From NCBI RefSeq assembly GCF_010614805.1, contig NZ_JAAFZC010000001.1:1528001-1592000 (forward strand): 64,000 nt of DNA. Direction: 5' to 3'. Shown one piece after another: positions 44,866 to 53,948 of this stretch; position 1 is the stretch's first letter, and every line of letters begins with the position of its first letter. The DNA is from Pseudooceanicola aestuarii. Lineage in GTDB: Bacteria > Pseudomonadota > Alphaproteobacteria > Rhodobacterales > Rhodobacteraceae. The translations under genes were made by a program, and so were the position numbers. The notes under the pieces are model-generated. The model was not told the origin of the DNA and did no database searches. It saw only the letters and a program-made list of their open reading frames with translations.

Positions 44866-45536
44866 CGTGCGAATGCCTTGTTCAGATGGATTTCCAGCCG
44901 CTGCTGCGCCTGATTCAGAACCTCCACGATCACCCAGTAGATGACCGCGACGACCAGATAGGCCTCGAAGAACAGGAAGCTGCCCGCCGCCTCTTTCTGG
45001 GCGGCGCCCATCATTTCCGTCACGCCAAGGGTGAAGGCGAGGGAGGTGCCCTTGATCATGTCGATGAAGTAATTGACCAGTGTCGGCGCGGCGATGCGCG
45101 TGGCCTGCGGCAGAATGATCCGCAGCATCATCTGGCCCTGGGTCATTCCGATGGACTGGGCGGCCTCCCACTGGCTGCGGTCCACGCCGGCAATGGCGGC
45201 GCGTATGCTTTCGGCCATGTAGGCGGCGAAATGCAACGTCAGACCCATGATTGCGGCGGTCACCCCGTTGATCCCGGCCAGGAAGGGCAAGACCTGTGGC
45301 AGCCCATAGTAGAACAGGAACAGCTGCACCAGCAACGGCGTGCCCCGGAAGAAGCTGATGAACAGCACCACCAGCGGGTCCAGAACGGGCACCTTTATCA
45401 CCCGTTCCACTGCCAGCAACGAGGCAAGGACAAGGGCCGCCACCATCCCGGCGGCGGCCATCAGAAGGGTCAGTGGCAGATAACCCAGCAGAACGGGCAC
45501 CAGCCCCAGCATGTAGTCGAGGTCAAGCGCCCGCAT
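44862..45536 (-). CDS. Amino-acid ABC transporter permease
   Basis: A 224-residue HisM/TcyL-type permease with about five helices and the EAA-like loop SQWEAAQSIGMTQGQMMLRIILPQA. Only one permease gene is present, so it acts as a homodimer. It overlaps the ATPase gene by 4 bp and starts 8 bp after the binding protein. Confidence 0.92.
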   Translation of the reverse strand: MRALDLDYMLGLVPVLLGYLPLTLLMAAAGMVAALVLASLLAVERVIKVPVLDPLVVLFISFFRGTPLLVQLFLFYYGLPQVLPFLAGINGVTAAIMGLTLHFAAYMAESIRAAIAGVDRSQWEAAQSIGMTQGQMMLRIILPQATRIAAPTLVNYFIDMIKGTSLAFTLGVTEMMGAAQKEAAGSFLFFEAYLVVAVIYWVIVEVLNQAQQRLEIHLNKAFAR

Positions 45537-45544
45537 CTGTCAGG

Positions 45545-46315
45545 TCACTCCGCCGTCGTGATGTCGCTGTCGAACCATTTCTGCGAGATTTCGGCCAGGG
45601 TGCCGTCTTCGCGCAGGGTGGTCAGCGCCGCGTCCACGCGGTCGCGCAGAGCCCGGCCTTCGGCATCGTCGCGGAAGGGCAGGGCGTTGCGGATTTCCGA
45701 AAACGGTTTGCCCGCAAGTTGCAGCGGCAGGGGGCTTTCCTGGATCAACTGGGCGGAGGACACGCGGTCCATCACGAAGGCATCGACACGTCCCAGGGCG
45801 GTATCCTGGGCGATGTTGGATTCGTAGGTCTTCACAGTGACCTCATCGGCGAAGGGCAGATCGTTCAGCAGCGTCTCGAAGTTGGAGCCGAGGTTCACCG
45901 CCACGGTCTTGCCGCGCAGGTCATCGACGCCGGTGATGCTGTCGTTGCCCTTCTTCACCACGACCTGCGCGCCGTCGATCACATAGGGTTGGGAGAATGC
46001 GAATTTGGCCTCCCGCTCGGGTGTGATGGTGATCTGGTTGGCGATGGTGTCGATGCGCCCCGCTTCGAGAGACCCGACAAGGCCGGAGAAGGACATCGTT
46101 TCATATTGGATGGTCAAACCGGCCTCTTCACCCACGGCATCCATGACGTCCACTTCGAACCCTTGCAGCACATCCTGGCGGACGAAGGTAAAGGGGAAGT
46201 AGCCCCCGGACATGCCCACGCGCAGGGTGTCGGTATCCTGGGCCGTGGCGGAGCCGCCCAGGCTGACGGCGAAGGTGGCGCCAAGTGCGGCGGCGGCGGC
46301 GATGGTCTTGATCAT
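45545..46315 (-). CDS. Amino-acid (cystine-type) ABC binding protein
   Basis: A 256-residue family-3 solute-binding protein with a signal peptide (MIKTIAAAAALGATFAVSLG). RVGMSGGYFPFTF, GFEVDVMDAVGEEAGLTIQYE and TIANQITITPEREAKFAFSQPY resemble cystine-binding FliY/TcyJ proteins. AGGAG lies 8 nt before ATG 46315; a GTG at 46324 touches that motif and is rejected. Cystine is a guess from resemblance. Confidence 0.88.
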   Translation of the reverse strand: MIKTIAAAAALGATFAVSLGGSATAQDTDTLRVGMSGGYFPFTFVRQDVLQGFEVDVMDAVGEEAGLTIQYETMSFSGLVGSLEAGRIDTIANQITITPEREAKFAFSQPYVIDGAQVVVKKGNDSITGVDDLRGKTVAVNLGSNFETLLNDLPFADEVTVKTYESNIAQDTALGRVDAFVMDRVSSAQLIQESPLPLQLAGKPFSEIRNALPFRDDAEGRALRDRVDAALTTLREDGTLAEISQKWFDSDITTAE

Positions 46316-46545
46316 GGCAATCACTCCTGATGCGTTTGACGCCTGACATGTCCCCGAATCCGACGCGGTTCAATGCACCCGGAAAATGGAGAACAACCCG
46401 CCGTGCAGGGGGCGCTCGGCCGGGGGGTTGGTCCGTGTGGCGGCGTCCGGCGGGGACACCTGTTCCGGAGTGAACGGCGCAGGGGAAAAACTGTTCCGCC
46501 CTGCCACCCCGTGCGGGCGGGGGGCAAGGCGGATATGCGCGGAGC

Positions 46546-46567
46546 GCAGGCCCGAAACCGGGCCCGC
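46546..46567 (-). terminator. Terminator-like hairpin after the UgpC-type operon
   Basis: A 9 bp stem (GCGGGCCCG and CGGGCCTGC on the minus strand, loop GTTT, one G-T pair) 10 bp beyond the ATPase stop. No T run follows. Confidence 0.35.
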
Positions 46568-46576
46568 ACGGGCGCA

Positions 46577-47680
46577 TCAGGGGGCAAAGGCCGCGGGAAT
46601 CGCGTCGCCCTGCGCATCGAACAGCATCAGGTCGGCGGGGGCGATGCCCATATCCAGCCGGGTGCCGGGGGCCAGGGCGTGCTGGCCGGGCAGGCGGGCG
46701 GTGATCGTGTGTCCGGCTGATCCGTCCTGCGCACCCTGCGAGTCCAGGTCCACCAGCGTCTCGGCGCCCAGCGCTTCGACGAAGCGCACGCCCCCGGCCA
46801 GCCGGATCGTGCCCGCTGCGTCCTGCGACAGGCGCAGGCTCTCCGGGCGCAGGCCGAGCGTGACCTGCCCCGCCGGGACGCGGGCGTTGAGTGGAACGGA
46901 GAGTGCCCCGCCGACAAAGCGCGCGGTGCCGGCGTCATGCACGCAATGCCCGTCGATGAAATTCGTCGGCGGAGAGCCGAGGAAGGAGGCGACGAAGCGC
47001 GAATTGGGGTTGCGGTAAAGCTCCATGGGGGCGCCCTGCTGGCGGATGCGCCCGCCCTCCATCACCACGATGCGATCGGCCATGGTCATCGCCTCCACCT
47101 GGTCGTGGGTGACGTAGACGGTGGTGGTTCCCAGATCCTGCTGAAGCTTGCGGATCTCCACCCGCGCGGAATGGCGCAGCTTTGCATCCAGGTTGCTGAG
47201 GGGTTCGTCAAACAGGAATGCCTGCGGATCGCGGATGATCGCGCGCGCCACGGCGACGCGCTGGCGTTGCCCGCCGGACAGGGCGCGGGGCTTGCGCTCC
47301 AGCAGGTGGTCGATGCCCAGCATGGCGGCGGCGCGCTGCACCCGCTCCGCGATCTCCGCCCGTGGGAGCCGTTTCAACGACAGCGCAAAGGAGATGTTCT
47401 CGGCCACGCTCATATGCGGATAGAGCGCGTAGGACTGAAATACCATCGCCAGCGACCGGGCCTTGGACGGAAGGTCGGTGATGTCGCGCCCGCCCAGGTG
47501 AATGCGCCCCTCCGTCGGCTGTTCCAGCCCGGCCAGCATGCGCAGGCTGGTTGTCTTGCCGCAGCCCGAAGGCCCGACCAGCACGACGAATTCGCCATCC
47601 TCGATCCGCAGGTCGAAATCATCCACGGCGCGGGCGGTGTCGAACTGTTTGCCCACATGTTCAAAAGTGATGGAAGCCAT
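46577..47680 (-). CDS. ABC transporter ATPase (UgpC type)
   Basis: A 367-residue sugar/glycerol-3-phosphate-type ATPase: Walker A GPSGCGKTTS, Q-loop [15 protein letters not shown], signature [15 protein letters not shown], Walker [13 protein letters not shown], then TOBE domain. Last gene of the four-gene operon running down from 50790. Confidence 0.92.
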   Translation of the reverse strand: MASITFEHVGKQFDTARAVDDFDLRIEDGEFVVLVGPSGCGKTTSLRMLAGLEQPTEGRIHLGGRDITDLPSKARSLAMVFQSYALYPHMSVAENISFALSLKRLPRAEIAERVQRAAAMLGIDHLLERKPRALSGGQRQRVAVARAIIRDPQAFLFDEPLSNLDAKLRHSARVEIRKLQQDLGTTTVYVTHDQVEAMTMADRIVVMEGGRIRQQGAPMELYRNPNSRFVASFLGSPPTNFIDGHCVHDAGTARFVGGALSVPLNARVPAGQVTLGLRPESLRLSQDAAGTIRLAGGVRFVEALGAETLVDLDSQGAQDGSAGHTITARLPGQHALAPGTRLDMGIAPADLMLFDAQGDAIPAAFAP

Positions 47681-47683
47681 GGG

Positions 47684-48502
47684 CTATCCTTTCAGGCCAG
47701 AGGAAACGAAGGTGTCCATCACCTGTCGTTGAAAGAACGCGAAGACGGCGATGGCTGGCAGGCTGGCCACGATGATCCCGGCCATCAGCGCGCCGTAATC
47801 GTCCATGTCCTCCTGAAGGAATTCGCGCAGGCCGATCTGGATGGTGCGCGACTGGGTGCTTTCGGTGACGAGCAGGGGCCAGAAATATTCGTTCCAGCTG
47901 TCGATGAAGATGATGATGGTCAGCGCGGCCAGCGCCGGACCCAGGTTCGGCACGATCACCCGCCACAGGGTCGTCCAATGCCCGGCGCCGTCCATCTGTG
48001 CCGCGTCGATCAGCTCGTCCGGGAAGGACATCATGTGCTGGCGCAACAGGAAGATGGCGATGGGCGTCGCCAGGTTGGGCACGATCAGCGCCCACCAGGT
48101 GTCGAACCAGCCCAGCTGCGCCATCATGATGTAGATCGGCAGCATGGTCAGCACCTGCGGGATCATCATCGCGCCCAGTACCAGGCCGAACAGGATCTCG
48201 CGGCCCGGAAACCGGAACCGCGCAAAGGCATAGGCGGCCAGCACCCCCAGCACCAGCTGCCCCAGCACCCGCAGGACCGTGGTGCCGGTGGAATTCCAGA
48301 TGTACCAGCCAAAAGCCGTCTTATCGAACAGGCGGGCGAAATTCTCCCAGGTCGGGGCCTGTGGCATCAGGGCGCCGGCGTAGATCTCGTTCATCGGCTT
48401 GAACGCGGTGGTGACGACGATCAGCATCGGGAACAGGATGGAGAGGCAGATCGCCAGCAGGACGATATGTCCGGTCACGCGCACGGGTCGGGACAGCTGC
48501 AT
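47684..48502 (-). CDS. ABC transporter permease (UgpE type)
   Basis: A 272-residue six-helix permease with EAA loop IDAAQMDGAGHWTTLWRVIVPNLGPA. AGGAG lies 6 nt before ATG 48502; a GTG at 48505 is an in-frame alternative. It forms the channel with the UgpA-type partner. Confidence 0.92.
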   Translation of the reverse strand: MQLSRPVRVTGHIVLLAICLSILFPMLIVVTTAFKPMNEIYAGALMPQAPTWENFARLFDKTAFGWYIWNSTGTTVLRVLGQLVLGVLAAYAFARFRFPGREILFGLVLGAMMIPQVLTMLPIYIMMAQLGWFDTWWALIVPNLATPIAIFLLRQHMMSFPDELIDAAQMDGAGHWTTLWRVIVPNLGPALAALTIIIFIDSWNEYFWPLLVTESTQSRTIQIGLREFLQEDMDDYGALMAGIIVASLPAIAVFAFFQRQVMDTFVSSGLKG

Positions 48503-48511
48503 CACGGGCTC

Positions 48512-49498
48512 CTATTGCTGATATTGCGCGCGCCGGTCGAGCACACGGAACTGAAGGAAGGCCATGACCATCAGGAAGGCGAACAGGATCATCGTCCCCG
48601 CCGCGCCGCCGCCCACGTCGAAGGTGACGAAACTGTACTGGTAGATCATGTAGAACAGGTTGGTCGTGGAATTGGAGGGCCCGCCCTCGGTCATCAGGTC
48701 GATGGGTGTGAACACCTGCTGCATGGTGAAGATCACGGTGGAGATCGCGACAAAGGTCAGCGTCGGCGTCAGCAGAGGCCAGATCAGCCGGCGAAAGATC
48801 GTGATGTCCCCCGCGCCGTCCATGCGCATCGCCTCGATATATTCGCGGTTGATGCTGGCCAGCCCGGCCAGGTAGATCAGCACGTTGAAGCCCAGCACCT
48901 TCCAGGTGGAGATGCCGATGATCACCCAGATCGCGGCGTCGGGATCGGCCAGGTAGTTGGGAAAGCGCATTCCCATCTCGGCAAAGATCACCTTGGCGTA
49001 GCCGAAGATCGGGTTGAGGATCCACAGGAAGGCAATACCCACCACGACAAAGCTGATCAGCGTCGGCAGGAACAGCACCGCCCGATACATATGTCCGCGC
49101 GTGCCCATCCCCCACAGGAAGACGGCGACCGGGATCGGCAGCAGCACCTTCAGCGGGATGGAGGCGAGGATGTAGATGAAGGTATTTGTCAGCGCCGCCT
49201 GAAACAGGGTCGAACCCGTCACGCGGCCGTAATTCTCCAGCCCGACGAATTCGGGCTGCTGTCCGGGGTTCAGGTTCCAGTCCACCATCGACAAATAGGC
49301 GGTCTGCAACAGCGGCCAGTAGGTGAACAGGCCCAACAGCACCAGCGTCGGCGCCAGGTAGAGCCAGGGAACCGCCGCGGCCCCCACCGCCCGCCGGCGC
49401 CTGCGGCCAGCGGGGGCATGGGGGCGCGGTGTGGGCGATGCGGGCGCGCGGCGCACCGGCGCGGCCCCGATGGGGGTCGCGCCGGCGGCGGCGGTCAT
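48512..49498 (-). CDS. ABC transporter permease (UgpA type)
   Basis: A 328-residue permease with an unusually long Ala/Pro/Arg-rich cytoplasmic N terminus (about residues 1-48) before the first helix (WLYLAPTLVLLGLFTYWPLL). EAA loop: EAMRMDGAGDITIFRRLIWPLLTP. The ATG at 49498 follows the binding-protein stop by 17 bp. Confidence 0.9.
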   Translation of the reverse strand: MTAAAGATPIGAAPVRRAPASPTPRPHAPAGRRRRRAVGAAAVPWLYLAPTLVLLGLFTYWPLLQTAYLSMVDWNLNPGQQPEFVGLENYGRVTGSTLFQAALTNTFIYILASIPLKVLLPIPVAVFLWGMGTRGHMYRAVLFLPTLISFVVVGIAFLWILNPIFGYAKVIFAEMGMRFPNYLADPDAAIWVIIGISTWKVLGFNVLIYLAGLASINREYIEAMRMDGAGDITIFRRLIWPLLTPTLTFVAISTVIFTMQQVFTPIDLMTEGGPSNSTTNLFYMIYQYSFVTFDVGGGAAGTMILFAFLMVMAFLQFRVLDRRAQYQQ

Positions 49499-49515
49499 GT
49501 CGGACCGCTGCAGGG

Positions 49516-50790
49516 TCACTTGTTCGCGGCCAATGCGGCGTTCACGCGGGCCACGGCCTCGGGAACGATTTCGGCGGCGGGACGCTTGGCGGCCCAAAGC
49601 TCGTCCAGCATGGCGCGGATCTCGGTCTGCGCTTCCAGCGTGCCCTTGGCCGGCCAGACATTCGTCGGCACGGTCTGGGACATCTGGTCGATCACCGGCA
49701 CGACAAAGGGGAAGCCTTCGACATATTCCTGCATCGCGGGATCGGCCAGCGGGTCCTGGATGACGGGCATGTAGCCCGAGGCGCGGGACCACCGGTTTGC
49801 GATCTCCTTCTGCGAGATGAAGCGCAGCAAGGCCATGGAAGCCGCCTGTTTGTCGGCGTCCTGGGAATACAGCATCAGCGCGGCGCCGGAATTGTTCACC
49901 CGGCGCGGGCTGTCGCCGAACAGAGGGTAGTTGGCCACACCCAGTTCGAACTTGTCTTCCGATGCAGCGACGGCGGCCCGCAGCGCAGCGGAGGAGGTGA
50001 TGTACATCCCCATCTGGCCACCCATGAACGCACCGCTCCAGCTGCGGTCGGTTGCGATGGGCATCATGCCGTTGACGGCCATGTCCTGCCAGTTCTGCAG
50101 GGCGGCGATGCCTTCGGGGCTGTCGAACTGGGCTTCGGTTCCGTCGGCGTTCAGGTAGGTGGCGCCGGCGTTGGTGACCATGACCATGGTGCCGTAATCG
50201 CCCATGGAGGCATGAAGATGCGCGCCGCCCGGCTTGCCCGTCTTCTCGGTGATGGTCTTGCCGGCTTCCAGGAATTCGGCCCAGGTGGCGGGGGGCATCT
50301 CGGGGTCCAGCCCGGCCTCGGCAAAGATGTCCTTGTTGTAGTACATCATCGGCGTGCCATAGGCATGGGGGATGGCGTAGATCGCCTCGCCGTCGCGGCC
50401 CAGATCCAGGAAGTTCGGCAGGTAGCCGTCCAGCCAGGCGGTGTCGCCGTCGGAGGCCGCGACCATGTCGACCGCGTTGGTGTTGTTCAGGAAGTAGACG
50501 ATGTTCTTGCCGATCACCGTGGCCACGTCCACCGGACGCCCGGCGGCCAGCGCGGCCTGGACCTCGGCGGTGATCTGTTGTGACTGGGCAAAGATGTCCT
50601 TGACGGTGATGCCGTCATTGGCGGCTTCGAAATCGTCGAGAATGGTGCGCAGCGCCTCGTAATTGCCGCCCGACTGGTAGTGGTAGAACGTGATTTCGGT
50701 CTCGGCGGCGGCGAATGTCGTGGCGCCCAAGCTGGAGGCGACGGCAAGGCCGGCGGTCAACGTGGCGGACTTCAGGGATTGGAAAAGCAT
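49516..50790 (-). CDS. Extracellular solute-binding protein of the UgpC-type ABC operon
   Basis: A 424-residue family-1 binding protein with a signal peptide (MLFQSLKSATLTAGLAVASS, cleavage after AAA). Mature features: ITFYHYQSGGNYEALRTIL, IPHAYGTPMMYYNKDIFAEAG and FMGGQMGMYITSSAALRAAV. Start 50790 has CGGAGA upstream. The divergent metallophosphoesterase suggests a glycerophosphodiester or glycerol-3-phosphate substrate, but a sugar is equally possible. Confidence 0.88.
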   Translation of the reverse strand: MLFQSLKSATLTAGLAVASSLGATTFAAAETEITFYHYQSGGNYEALRTILDDFEAANDGITVKDIFAQSQQITAEVQAALAAGRPVDVATVIGKNIVYFLNNTNAVDMVAASDGDTAWLDGYLPNFLDLGRDGEAIYAIPHAYGTPMMYYNKDIFAEAGLDPEMPPATWAEFLEAGKTITEKTGKPGGAHLHASMGDYGTMVMVTNAGATYLNADGTEAQFDSPEGIAALQNWQDMAVNGMMPIATDRSWSGAFMGGQMGMYITSSAALRAAVAASEDKFELGVANYPLFGDSPRRVNNSGAALMLYSQDADKQAASMALLRFISQKEIANRWSRASGYMPVIQDPLADPAMQEYVEGFPFVVPVIDQMSQTVPTNVWPAKGTLEAQTEIRAMLDELWAAKRPAAEIVPEAVARVNAALAANK

Positions 50791-50883
50791 CTGGTGTCTC
50801 CGGTTGGATGCAGAAGGCAGCCGCAGTTCGACCACCACTTGATCACGGTTTTCCAACGGGTCCGTAACGCTTTGATGAAGACT

Positions 50884-50899
50884 GAACGAATATTCATTC
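50884..50899. promoter_or_regulatory. Candidate TetR operator in the divergent spacer
   Basis: GAACGAATATTCATTC, a 16 bp near-perfect palindrome (7 of 8 pairs) between the ABC operon and the metallophosphoesterase-TetR operon. It is the likely site of the TetR protein encoded at 51794. Confidence 0.5.
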
Positions 50900-50973
50900 C
50901 GTCGCAAAAATGTCATGAAATCATGTGATTACCGCCGAAGCAGAACAAGTGCCAACTGTCCGGGAGGTATATC

Positions 50974-51804
50974 GTGGACACTTTCAGCCTGATCCAGATC
51001 AGCGACACCCACCTGTCGCGGGAGCGCCCGGACTTTGTCCCCAATTTCGCCATCGCCGCCGACCACATCGCCACAGCCAAGCCCGATCTGGTGGTCCATA
51101 CCGGCGATATCGCGGTAGAGGCGACGGCCCGCGCCGACGATCTGGTCCATGGCCGCGAAGCGATGGAGGCCCTGGGGACCCCATACCGCTGCATCCCCGG
51201 CAATCACGACGTTGGCGACAACCCTTCCGACCATGGCTACGTTCCCGAAAAACGGGTGAGCGATCCGCTGGTCGACACCTACGAGGCGCTGTTCGGGCCG
51301 GGGCATTGGCATCTGGACATGGGCGGCTGGCGGCTGATCGGGCTGAACGCGCAGCTGTTCAGCTCGGGGCTGGCGCGGGCGACGGTACAGCAGGACTGGC
51401 TGGCCGACACGCTGGCCGACAGCGACGGCCGCCCGGTGGCGATTTTCTGTCACAAGCCGCTGCTGCGCGACGCGCTGGAGGAGCCGGTGGACGTGCCCTA
51501 CCGCTATGTCCCGTTGGCCGATCGCGGACCGCTGGCACAGGCGATGGCCGGGGCGGATGTGCGCCTGTTCGCCTGTGGTCATGTCCATCAGGCCCGCGAT
51601 CACCGCGTCGGCGACACGCGCCACATCTGGTGCCCCGCCACGGCCTTTACCATGCCCGACGAGATGCAACCCCGCGTGGGGGACAAGCGCTGCGGGTTGA
51701 CCGAATACCGGTTTTCCCCGATGGGCGTCGACGTGCAGATGCAGTTTCCCGCCGCCATGACCCATCCCGACGTCGCGGTGCTGAGGTCGGTCTATGCGGT
51801 CTGA
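50974..51804 (+). CDS. Metallophosphoesterase (CpdA/GpdQ-like)
   Basis: A 276-residue calcineurin-like phosphoesterase. All metal motifs are present: QISDTHLS, VHTGDIA, IPGNHDVGDN, FCHKP and CGHVHQ. Class-III cyclic-nucleotide phosphodiesterases and the glycerophosphodiesterase GpdQ have this pattern. GTG start with GGGAGG 7 nt upstream. It is divergent from the UgpC-type ABC operon, so hydrolysis of an imported phosphodiester is the leading idea. Confidence 0.88.
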   Translation: MDTFSLIQISDTHLSRERPDFVPNFAIAADHIATAKPDLVVHTGDIAVEATARADDLVHGREAMEALGTPYRCIPGNHDVGDNPSDHGYVPEKRVSDPLVDTYEALFGPGHWHLDMGGWRLIGLNAQLFSSGLARATVQQDWLADTLADSDGRPVAIFCHKPLLRDALEEPVDVPYRYVPLADRGPLAQAMAGADVRLFACGHVHQARDHRVGDTRHIWCPATAFTMPDEMQPRVGDKRCGLTEYRFSPMGVDVQMQFPAAMTHPDVAVLRSVYAV

Positions 51805-52495
51805 ACCGGCGGAGGCGCGGGGCGCGGGGCTGGTGATCGACAGGGCCGATGCGCCTCCGGCGGCCCCCGCCGCGCGGGACAAGAGGGCGCGCATCCTGTC
51901 CGCCGCCGCCGGGTTGATCGTGACCAACGGGCTGGAATTCCCGGTCTCGCGCATTGCGCGGGACTCGGGCGTGGCTGTCGGGTCGATCTACAATTACTTC
52001 CCGTCGAAACAGGATCTGATCCTGGGCGTCTACCAGCAGCTCGCCGACCAGATCATCTGCGCCCTGACCGCAGCGCCCACCGACAGGCCCGACATTCCCG
52101 CCGCGCCTGATTCGGGCAACGCCGGCGATGCGGGCGCGCGGGTGCTGCGCTACTTGCGCAATTACGTCGATTTCTTCTGGGCCGATGCGGATCGGGCGGT
52201 GTTGTTCGAATACCTGTCCAACGTGCCTCTGATCGCCACCCCCGAAATCGCCGAGGTCTTTCGCCCGCTGCGCACCTACAACAATGCCCTGTTCACGGAG
52301 GCCCAGGCCCAGGGCATCCTCAAGCCGCTGGACCCGCGCTCCATGGCAGGGTTCGCCGGGGGCGGCATTCGGAACGCGCTGAAATGGCACCGGGCCTCGT
52401 CCCGCCCGCTGACGGCGGAGAAAAAGGACGACATCCTGCGCATGTGCTGGTCCGCCATTGCCGCCGATCCCACCCGGTTCCCCGACGCCGCCTGA
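51794..52495 (+). CDS. TetR-family regulator of the phosphoesterase/ABC locus
   Basis: A 233-residue TetR regulator with an N-terminal extension of about 25 residues before the HTH (RILSAAAGLIVTNGLEFPVSRIARDSGVAVGSIYNYFPSKQDLI). The ATG lies 11 bp inside the metallophosphoesterase gene, so it is translated as part of that operon. A palindrome at 50884 is the likely operator for both divergent transcripts. Confidence 0.88.
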   Translation: MRSEPAEARGAGLVIDRADAPPAAPAARDKRARILSAAAGLIVTNGLEFPVSRIARDSGVAVGSIYNYFPSKQDLILGVYQQLADQIICALTAAPTDRPDIPAAPDSGNAGDAGARVLRYLRNYVDFFWADADRAVLFEYLSNVPLIATPEIAEVFRPLRTYNNALFTEAQAQGILKPLDPRSMAGFAGGGIRNALKWHRASSRPLTAEKKDDILRMCWSAIAADPTRFPDAA

Positions 52496-52549
52496 GGCCG
52501 GGGGCGTACCGGTCCGCGCCTGACGGCCCGTCGGGGCCCGGACGGCGGG

Positions 52550-53104
52550 TCAATAGACCACGGGGGCGATGACCCAGATCACCACCGCCGGTTCCGGCCC
52601 CGGGTTGCGCCAGGCGTAGCGCGCGCCCTGGAATTGGAAGCTGTCCCCGGCCGACAGGTCAAAATGCGTCTCCTCCAGGGTCAGCTGCAACCGCCCCGAA
52701 AGGATCAGCCCCCCATCTTCGCGTTCGCCGCCGCCCTTTTGGCCCGCGCTTTCGGCCCCGGGGGCAAAGGTGGATTTGATGATCTCGAACCGGCCATCAA
52801 GGCGCGGCGACAGCAATTCCTCCACCAGCCCGGTTTCCGCCGATCCGATGGGTATCCGGTCGGCCGCGCGCAGGACCTGCCCCTGCTCTGCCGGGGACCG
52901 GGTGGCGGAGCGGAAGAAATACGACAGCTTGATCCCGTAGAGGTCCGCGATCCGGGCCAGGTCGTCGATCGAGGGGGTGGTCACGCCGCGTTCGATCAGG
53001 CTGAGCCATGCCGGAGAACGCCCCAATTTCCCGGAGGCCAGGACGAGGGTCAGTTTGCGCGCTTTGCGCAAGGCGCGAATATCCGGTCCAATCTGCGTGT
53101 TCAT
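52550..53104 (-). CDS. XRE-family regulator with cupin domain
   Basis: A 184-residue regulator: XRE helix-turn-helix at residues 5-60 (RALRKARKLTLVLASGKLGRSPAWLSLIERG then TPSIDDLARIADLYGI) and a C-terminal cupin domain (about 105-184, LILSGRLQLTLEETHFDLSAGDSFQF). PuuR-like proteins of this design sense small amines or metabolites. The start at 53104 is chosen for HTH position; an ATG at 53125 is possible. Confidence 0.86.
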   Translation of the reverse strand: MNTQIGPDIRALRKARKLTLVLASGKLGRSPAWLSLIERGVTTPSIDDLARIADLYGIKLSYFFRSATRSPAEQGQVLRAADRIPIGSAETGLVEELLSPRLDGRFEIIKSTFAPGAESAGQKGGGEREDGGLILSGRLQLTLEETHFDLSAGDSFQFQGARYAWRNPGPEPAVVIWVIAPVVY

Positions 53105-53224
53105 CGGGTCGGGCCATCCGAGCATTGGTATGGCCATTGAAGCTAGCGCGCCGGGGGCGGCTGGCAAACGGCGCCCGGCTGCCGCGCCATGACCAGAGCG
53201 CGTCGGGCGTGCCTATCGAGCCGA

Positions 53225-53812
53225 TCAGGGGGCAACCGGGATAATGTCGTGCAGGCGCCGCGCGGCGCTGTCCCAACGGACGTGCCAGGCGCCGATTGTT
53301 CCCGATTTGTTCTTGATCAGATCCCACCGATGCAAGGTCGACCTCCCGTCGTCTGCCCTGGTCTCCGTCTCCGGGTCGAAGGCGGGGGTGCAACGCCAGC
53401 GGGTTTCGGCGGCATTGCTGCCGGCGCCTTCGGGAATCAGGCACAGCCCGGTCGCCTTCCCGGCCTGGGCGGCCAGTTGCAACCGGCGCCCGGCGGTCAG
53501 GTTCAGCGGTTGACTCAACTCGATGACAACCAGCGGCAAAGCCCCGTCGCGCAGCGCCTCCTCGGCCACGGCAAGGGCCTCCGCCTGGTTGCCCGCCTGC
53601 GCCAGAAGCAGCTGCGACGGGTCGATGAAATCCCCCAATCCCAAGGGGTTGAGGGTCTCGTTCCGCCAGGACTCGCGCACCCAGAATAACGGCGTTCCCG
53701 CCACCGGCAGCCGGGCCGCACAGATCGCCGCAAAGCACGCCGCCCCGGTGCCGCACATCTCGTGCACACGGGTCGGGCGCGGCGGGAACCGGGACTGAAG
53801 GTCAGGCATCAT
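53225..53812 (-). CDS. ImuA-like RecA-fold protein, without ImuB or DnaE2 neighbours
   Basis: A 195-residue protein resembling ImuA, the RecA-related accessory of the ImuB/DnaE2 mutasome: RVHEMCGTGAACFAAICAARL (Walker-A-like position without GKT), the LPLVVIELSQPL strand, the LTAGRRLQLAAQAG block and the ETRWRCTPA end. ImuA is usually first in imuA-imuB-dnaE2, but the next gene here is an XRE-cupin regulator 120 bp away. No GTTC-N7-GTTC LexA box was found upstream. Divergent from the HNH gene. Confidence 0.7.
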   Translation of the reverse strand: MMPDLQSRFPPRPTRVHEMCGTGAACFAAICAARLPVAGTPLFWVRESWRNETLNPLGLGDFIDPSQLLLAQAGNQAEALAVAEEALRDGALPLVVIELSQPLNLTAGRRLQLAAQAGKATGLCLIPEGAGSNAAETRWRCTPAFDPETETRADDGRSTLHRWDLIKNKSGTIGAWHVRWDSAARRLHDIIPVAP

Positions 53813-53948
53813 GATCCCGAATTTACCCGCTTTCGGAGCGGGATCAAATCACCTCTGCGCGCCGGCGCACCCGGCCCGGTGCGGCGTTCGGGTCGGGAAA
53901 ATCGTGAAAATTGTTGCTTTCCGGTGGGATGGCGCTTTCCTGGGCGGC

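Noticed and set aside
46324..46324. GTG start of the cystine-type binding protein
   Set aside because: It touches the Shine-Dalgarno motif; the ATG at 46315 has correct spacing.
46937..49774. Very long open frame (945 codons) on the plus strand
   Set aside because: His/Gln/Arg-rich antisense to three ABC transporter genes with full motifs.
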